A stretch of 9,111 bases of DNA, taken from positions 1 to 9,111 of the forward strand of contig DOVL01000276.1 in the NCBI GenBank assembly GCA_003520105.1. Reading direction: 5' to 3'. Both the position numbers and the translations under genes were made by a program. Positions within the stretch are counted from its first letter, which is position 1. The number at the start of each line of letters is the position of its first letter. The notes under the pieces are model-generated. The model was given only the letters and a program-made list of their open reading frames with translations, made no database searches and was not told where the DNA came from. Source of the DNA: Lachnospiraceae bacterium. GTDB taxonomy: Bacteria > Bacillota > Clostridia > Lachnospirales > Lachnospiraceae. This document shows positions 5,089-9,111 of this stretch, one piece after another.

Positions 5089-6756
5089 CTAAAATGTGAC
5101 TTCGATGTCGTCGTCATCTGTTTCGTCATTATTTTCAGATTCAGCATCATCATTATATGCGTCAAGTTTTTCCTCCGCGTCTGTGTCTGAATCAGCATCA
5201 TATTCGGTCTCTTCATCAGCCTCAGAATCTTCATCTGCCTCAATATCCTCGTCCTCGTCAGCATCTTCATCACTGTCGTCTTCATGGATATTAAGCATAT
5301 TTTTTATTCTGTCTGCAGCAGTTGATGACTTGTCTTCGATTTCCTCATCATCATGAGATTCCTCTTCGGCTTGCTCTTCAGTGTGAGACCCTTCTTCAGC
5401 ATCAGCCTCGTCGGATATTACTCCATCAATCTCGCCGGACAATTCTTCCTCGGTTTCGCCAACTGCCTCAAAAGACACCTCTATTTCTTCATCATCAGAA
5501 AAGCTTTCTTCCTGAATATCAGCATCGCCTTCATCAGCATCACTGATATCTTCCTCGCTATCATTCTCGTCGGTATCCTCGTCCAGCTCGTCATCATATT
5601 CATAGAAGGATCCATAATAAATCCTTGCATTGATTCCCATGATCATTCTGAAGCCGATCAGAACAAAGCCTGTAACGAGAAGAACCGTATCCTCATAGAA
5701 GAGGTACACGATAGCTCCCGGAAGCAGATATAAGATGAGCGTGAACATAAGACCAACAAAATGCTTTGCTGCAAAATATATTGAATCCAGAACAACATTT
5801 CCAAGGCTGTTTCTGTCCTCCGGAATAGGCGTTGCACTATATGTATATGTCGGTTCAGTGATAGTGACCGCTCTTGTTGTCGCTTTTTTATTCAGATTGT
5901 CAGCCGAGCTCTTTTCAACCGTACTATTTACATTGTACGAGCCCTTCTTCATGATCTCACGCGATTCAACAGGTGTACGTGAAACCTTTGAGAAACGTCT
6001 CATATATGCCGTAAGGACTTCCGTTTCATGCGAATGGCTTTCCTGAGTAGTGTTTTCCTGAGAAGCGTTGTCTGAGGTTTCAGACCCTGCGCCTTCTCCC
6101 TTAACATCAGATTTTTTCTCCGACTCAGAGGCTTCTGCCACGACAGCAGTTTCTACCGCTGCTTCCTCAGCCTTTTCAGCTTCCTTCTCAGCAGCCCTCT
6201 TCTCAGCTTTGTCCCTATCCTGAAGAGCATAAACCGTCGCTCTGTAATCAGACGTTACCGCATTTATTGCAAGTACAGGGAATGTGTATATCAGTATTGC
6301 GAAAAGTATTCCCGCCATCAGTATGAATAACACGCTGAATATCTTGTTCGGGATAGGTCCTATCGGACTGAACAGGAGCGCGATGGCGATAAAGAATCCC
6401 ATAACCAGCAGATAGCCGACAAAATACGATGTCGTCAGCTTCAGGTGTTCACGGAATCTCTGCAGCAGCATCTTCACCGAGTAGTCGCGGTGCTTCTTAT
6501 CGTATTTTGCAGTAAAAACTATATCGAAATACGCCGTAAACGCAGTACCGATCGTAACAACCGGAAGCAGAAGGATTATAAATACTATATTAAACAGGAA
6601 AAAGTTCCCCATCAGATACAGTATCGCAAGAAATACTCCGCCGGATTCCTTCTTCACCGGTTTTATGTCAGTAACCGTTTTTTCCACAATCGCATCACTC
6701 ACGGAATTATCGTTGTTTTCATTATTTGTAATTTCAGAATTAATGTTTTCTTCCAT
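5089..6756 (-). CDS. DUF624/YesL-like membrane protein with charged insert and long acidic tail
   Basis: A 555-residue integral membrane protein of unknown function. The ATG at 6754-6756 has a CGGAGA site 8-9 nt upstream. Residues 41-82 (LYLMGNFFLFNIVF, LLLPVVTIGTAFTAY) closely follow the start of DUF624 (YesL) proteins, continuing through a cytoplasmic KMLLQRFREHLKLTT segment and TM helices at about 111-130 and 139-165. YesL proteins are usually near 210 residues. Here a 160-residue polar insert (about 168-328, beginning with an Ala/Glu/Lys helix) precedes two more TM helices (333-353, 356-378). From 386 to the end, 87 of 170 residues are Asp or Glu and only four are Lys or Arg, broken by one short helix-like stretch (STAADRIKNMLNI, 478-490). 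YesL relatives often neighbour carbohydrate-uptake genes, but nothing here supports that role. The DUF624 call rests on sequence pattern. Confidence 0.85.
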   Translation of the reverse strand: MEENINSEITNNENNDNSVSDAIVEKTVTDIKPVKKESGGVFLAILYLMGNFFLFNIVFIILLLPVVTIGTAFTAYFDIVFTAKYDKKHRDYSVKMLLQRFREHLKLTTSYFVGYLLVMGFFIAIALLFSPIGPIPNKIFSVLFILMAGILFAILIYTFPVLAINAVTSDYRATVYALQDRDKAEKRAAEKEAEKAEEAAVETAVVAEASESEKKSDVKGEGAGSETSDNASQENTTQESHSHETEVLTAYMRRFSKVSRTPVESREIMKKGSYNVNSTVEKSSADNLNKKATTRAVTITEPTYTYSATPIPEDRNSLGNVVLDSIYFAAKHFVGLMFTLILYLLPGAIVYLFYEDTVLLVTGFVLIGFRMIMGINARIYYGSFYEYDDELDEDTDENDSEEDISDADEGDADIQEESFSDDEEIEVSFEAVGETEEELSGEIDGVISDEADAEEGSHTEEQAEEESHDDEEIEDKSSTAADRIKNMLNIHEDDSDEDADEDEDIEADEDSEADEETEYDADSDTDAEEKLDAYNDDAESENNDETDDDDIEVTF

Positions 6757-6860
6757 TTTCTATTCTCCGTATAATAAATCCACCCTTTAATCTATCATAG
6801 TTTTCAAATAAAAACAATCTGTGGATTATTACGGTTTTCTTATTTCTTTATACTATTAAA

Positions 6861-6884
6861 GGCGCCTGCATAGTTGCAAGCGCC
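6861..6884 (-). terminator. Rho-independent-type terminator after the 135-residue hypothetical gene
   Basis: GGCGC-c-TGCA pairs with TGCA-a-GCGCC around a 4-nt loop (6871-6874), with one internal mismatch (6866/6879). Read on the minus strand it starts 9 bp after the TAG at 6894-6896 and is followed by TTTAATA. Position and strand fit a terminator separating the right-hand genes from the DUF624-like gene; the U-tract is short. Confidence 0.6.
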
Positions 6885-6893
6885 CATTTTCAT

Positions 6894-7301
6894 CTAATTA
6901 TCCTCATCCAGCAGTTGATAAACAGCTCTGCAGAACTCCCTGAAGCGTTTCGGGAAATTCGCCGATCCGTCAGCATGTATGGTTTCTCCATCATTGATGA
7001 CCGCCTCAAATGAAAACATATCACCATCCAACACACCCCTCGGATGCTTGCCATGAAAGCCGTCCCATTTGATCGCTTCATAAGTGTTAAGCAGCTCAAT
7101 CATCTGATCACTCGAGATAATAGCACTTCTTTCAGGACAGCGTTCCATACCGCCTCCGGTTATGCATCTCATCTCGTACTCATATATTTCCGCCTTATCA
7201 TCTCTTCTTACAATCTCATATTCACGCGTGATCCTCATACCGCTGATCCGCCAGAAGACACGTTCAAACGATACAATCTTTTTCTTCTCAAATATTGACA
7301 T
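6894..7301 (-). CDS. Hypothetical protein, 135 residues
   Basis: I do not recognise this family. The preferred start is the ATG at 7299-7301, which has a GGGGG-type site 8 nt upstream, much like that of the rhomboid gene. An in-frame ATG six codons earlier (7317-7319) has no clear site. The protein is soluble with no signal peptide or TM segment. Its first 50 residues look like beta strands rich in charged and aromatic residues (VFWRISGMRI, AEIYEYEMRC). A middle region follows with WDGFHGKHPRGVLDG (about 79-93), then a strand-turn pattern (FSFEAVINDGETIHADGS) and a C-terminal helix (FREFCRAVYQLL). Compact alternating strands suggest a small alpha/beta fold. It lies 70 bp downstream of the glycerate kinase gene with a terminator behind it, so it probably closes that transcript; a functional link is not evident. 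Confidence 0.8.
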   Translation of the reverse strand: MSIFEKKKIVSFERVFWRISGMRITREYEIVRRDDKAEIYEYEMRCITGGGMERCPERSAIISSDQMIELLNTYEAIKWDGFHGKHPRGVLDGDMFSFEAVINDGETIHADGSANFPKRFREFCRAVYQLLDEDN

Positions 7302-7371
7302 ATCAAGCCCCCAAATCATTCAATCACCGGAAATCGCAATTAATATCGCAATAAAACTTCTCCTTATAATA

Positions 7372-8619
7372 CTATTCTTTATCACTATCAACAAGCACAA
7401 CCGCGACATCATTCACATTTGTTCCTGTCGGACCGGTTATGATCAGACCACCAACAACCTTCAAGGCGTTATATGAATCATTATTTGCCAAAGCAGCATG
7501 AATATCAACGCCCTTTTCCTTAAGTTCAGCAAGAGTATCTGTATCAACATATCCTCCCGCAGCATCGGTAGGTCCATCCGTACCATCACTTCCTACGGAA
7601 AATACAGCCACCTGCCTTTTAATCTCGGCAATATCCGGCGCCGCACTGAGTGCAAGCTCCTGATTCCTTCCGCCCTTGCCGTTACCTGTCAGGTGCACAA
7701 CCGTTTCTCCTCCGGCAACAAATGCAAGTTTCCCACCGATTTCAGAATAGCGCTTGGCTGTTTCGGCGAGATATTTACCGGCTTCTCTCGCTTCGCAGCA
7801 CAAACTATCTGTCAGTATTTCTGTCTCATATCCAAGCTCTCTGCAGGCTTTGGCAGCTGCTTTGCAAAGTTCTCGAACCGAGCCCGTAATAACAGTTTCA
7901 ACATTATCCAGATTCTTCGGCGTCTCTGTTTCTATCAGTTCAGCCGCCTCACAGGGCAGCTTGATCTTATATTTATCCACTATCCGCCTTGCTTCTTCAC
8001 AGGTTGAACTGTCCGGACATGCAGGTCCGCTGGCTATCATATCCAGAGGGTCTCCGACGATGTCACTAAGCACCACGCTATAGACCTTTGCAGGCGCGCA
8101 GACACATGCAAACCTTCCGCCTTTGACATGACTCAGCCTCTTCCTTATCGTATTTATCTCGACAATATCAGCTCCCGACGAAAGCAGCTGTTTCGTAATA
8201 TCAGCCAGTTCTTCACCGGAAATCATCGGCAGTTCAAATAGCGCACTTCCACCTCCGGACAGAAGAAATATAACTGTATCTTCCTCAGAGAGACCTTTTA
8301 CAATTTCCAGCGCTCTCTTCGTTGCCTCAAAACCGTTTCGATCCGGTACGGGATGCCCCGCCTCATAACATTCGACGCCTTCAATACCACCTTTTACATG
8401 ATCATATTTTGTGATAACTATTCCTTTATCAACCTTGTCCAGGACTTTTACGGCAGTTGCCGCCATCTGCCAGGCAGCCTTTCCCACGGAAACAAGTATC
8501 GTTTTACCACTGCTGCCCTTGTAGTTCTTCAGAGCTCTGATAACTGCCTCATCCGGCAAAACCGCCTTTATTGAATTGTGAGTGATATATTCCGCATCAT
8601 TTCTAAGTTTAGTGTTCAA
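7372..8619 (-). CDS. Glycerate 2-kinase (DUF4147/MOFRL family), TTG start
   Basis: ATP-dependent phosphorylation of D-glycerate to 2-phosphoglycerate, feeding glyoxylate- or hydroxypyruvate-derived carbon into lower glycolysis; cytoplasmic. The 415 residues are full length for the family (GckA/TtuD-like, distinct from GarK/GlxK). Signatures in order: VGKAA with Lys47, equivalent to the catalytic Lys of the Thermotoga enzyme; GHPVPD (89-93); LSGGGSALFELP (120-131); RKRLSHVKGGRFA (159-171); SDIVGDPLDMIASGP (185-199); AGGETVVHLTGNGKGGRNQE (302-321), where Arg318 matches the essential Arg; SDGTDGPTDAAGG (344-356); and the MOFRL end GPTGTNVNDV (397-406). Start: there is no ATG between the in-frame upstream stop and TTG 8617-8619, which has GAGGGA about 6 nt upstream, and the next Met is residue 52. 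Annotations as hydroxypyruvate reductase in this family are a known legacy error. Flanked by two unrelated unknown genes. Confidence 0.95.
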   Translation of the reverse strand: MNTKLRNDAEYITHNSIKAVLPDEAVIRALKNYKGSSGKTILVSVGKAAWQMAATAVKVLDKVDKGIVITKYDHVKGGIEGVECYEAGHPVPDRNGFEATKRALEIVKGLSEEDTVIFLLSGGGSALFELPMISGEELADITKQLLSSGADIVEINTIRKRLSHVKGGRFACVCAPAKVYSVVLSDIVGDPLDMIASGPACPDSSTCEEARRIVDKYKIKLPCEAAELIETETPKNLDNVETVITGSVRELCKAAAKACRELGYETEILTDSLCCEAREAGKYLAETAKRYSEIGGKLAFVAGGETVVHLTGNGKGGRNQELALSAAPDIAEIKRQVAVFSVGSDGTDGPTDAAGGYVDTDTLAELKEKGVDIHAALANNDSYNALKVVGGLIITGPTGTNVNDVAVVLVDSDKE

Positions 8620-8674
8620 ACCTCGTCCCTCTTCACCGTTTAACTACGGCCATGTAATCCGTACCATTTAGTCA

Positions 8675-9073
8675 CTACTCCGCATTCTTTTCCCGTTCTT
8701 CACGATATTTACGTCGCTGTTCACGGTTGTTTTTTTGTGATTCAAAGATTTCGACCGCTGCATCCGTCAGTTCATCCGACCAGACATGACCGCTCGAAGC
8801 AACCTTTGCCCAAGGACAAAGCTTTTCATAATCATGATCAAATACCACGGTATATGGAGGACCGCATCGGTCATCAATATCCATATATAACTGTCGTCCT
8901 TTATCCAGCAGGTGAAGTGAGTCTATATCACTCATATCTTCACGCAGCGCATTATATATTTCTTCAGTGATCTCATACAGATAATAGTATCCGCACCCGC
9001 CGCGCTCAGCTGTATAGAGCTTTCTTTCCTCATCATAACAGGCTTTCCAGTCGCATCCTTTTTTAAATTCCAT
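8675..9073 (-). CDS. Hypothetical cysteine-containing protein, 132 residues
   Basis: The family is not identified. The likely start is the ATG at 9071-9073, 7 nt after GGAGAGG; an ATG two codons upstream (9077-9079) sits too close to the site but is possible. A frame opening at TTG 9107-9109 is less likely. The protein is soluble, with five cysteines (7, 12, 27, 70, 86), an aromatic run GGCGYYYLYEIT (25-36), a helix (EEIYNALREDM), then LYMDIDDRCGPPYTVVFDHDY (62-82) ending in LCPWA (85-89). The last 25 residues are a strongly charged helix (NNREQRRKYREEREK). Compact size and pattern resemble the many small stand-alone proteins of gut Clostridia, some of which are toxin immunity proteins, but no toxin is visible nearby. 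It ends 55 bp before the glycerate kinase start. Confidence 0.8.
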   Translation of the reverse strand: MEFKKGCDWKACYDEERKLYTAERGGCGYYYLYEITEEIYNALREDMSDIDSLHLLDKGRQLYMDIDDRCGPPYTVVFDHDYEKLCPWAKVASSGHVWSDELTDAAVEIFESQKNNREQRRKYREEREKNAE

Positions 9074-9111
9074 ACTCATCCCTCTCCATATAACGATAGA
9101 TAGTGTCAAAT

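Noticed and set aside
5096..5356. Plus-strand serine-rich 86-residue open frame
   Set aside because: It is the antisense reading of the Asp/Glu-rich tail (GAT/GAA codons read as TC-rich Ser codons on the other strand). It has no ribosome binding site and the minus-strand frame is clearly real.
9079..9111. TTGACA at the right edge as a -35 box or TTG as the start of the cysteine-containing protein
   Set aside because: A -10 at proper spacing would fall on the ribosome binding site, and the downstream ATG with GGAGAGG is a better start than the TTG.

Overview
The window looks like chromosomal DNA of a low-to-mid GC Firmicute, most likely a Lachnospiraceae-type Clostridia (Butyrivibrio/Roseburia-like). 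This is inferred from the gene families, AT-rich spacers, GGAGG/AGGGA-type ribosome binding sites and an AT-rich divergent promoter region. There is no rRNA, tRNA, CRISPR array, transposase or phage gene. I see mostly ordinary genes with several unusual local structures, and no convincing new multi-gene system.

Left block (1-2956): the N-terminal 652 residues of an RND-family efflux permease run leftward off the window. A TetR/AcrR-type regulator is transcribed rightward. The 372-bp spacer between them holds a recognisable promoter for the pump with an operator-like palindrome in its spacer, a TATAAT box for the regulator, and a 10-bp-arm inverted repeat in the regulator's leader. The arrangement is the classic one of a local repressor controlling its divergent pump. 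An exact 38-bp tandem duplication covers the 3' end of the regulator gene.

Middle block (2996-6756), all on the minus strand: in transcription order, a large DUF624/YesL-like membrane protein with a charged insert and an extremely acidic tail; a small charged ORF directly behind it; a GNAT acetyltransferase; a histidine phosphatase; and a rhomboid intramembrane protease. The last three are separated by only about 50 bp and may be co-transcribed. Short repeats and palindromes cluster between the small ORF and the GNAT gene.

Right block (6861-9111), also minus strand: an unknown cysteine-containing protein, a glycerate 2-kinase of the MOFRL/DUF4147 type starting at TTG, and a second unknown protein followed by a terminator-like hairpin. 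Spacings of 55 and 70 bp are compatible with one transcript, but no shared pathway can be read from the sequence.
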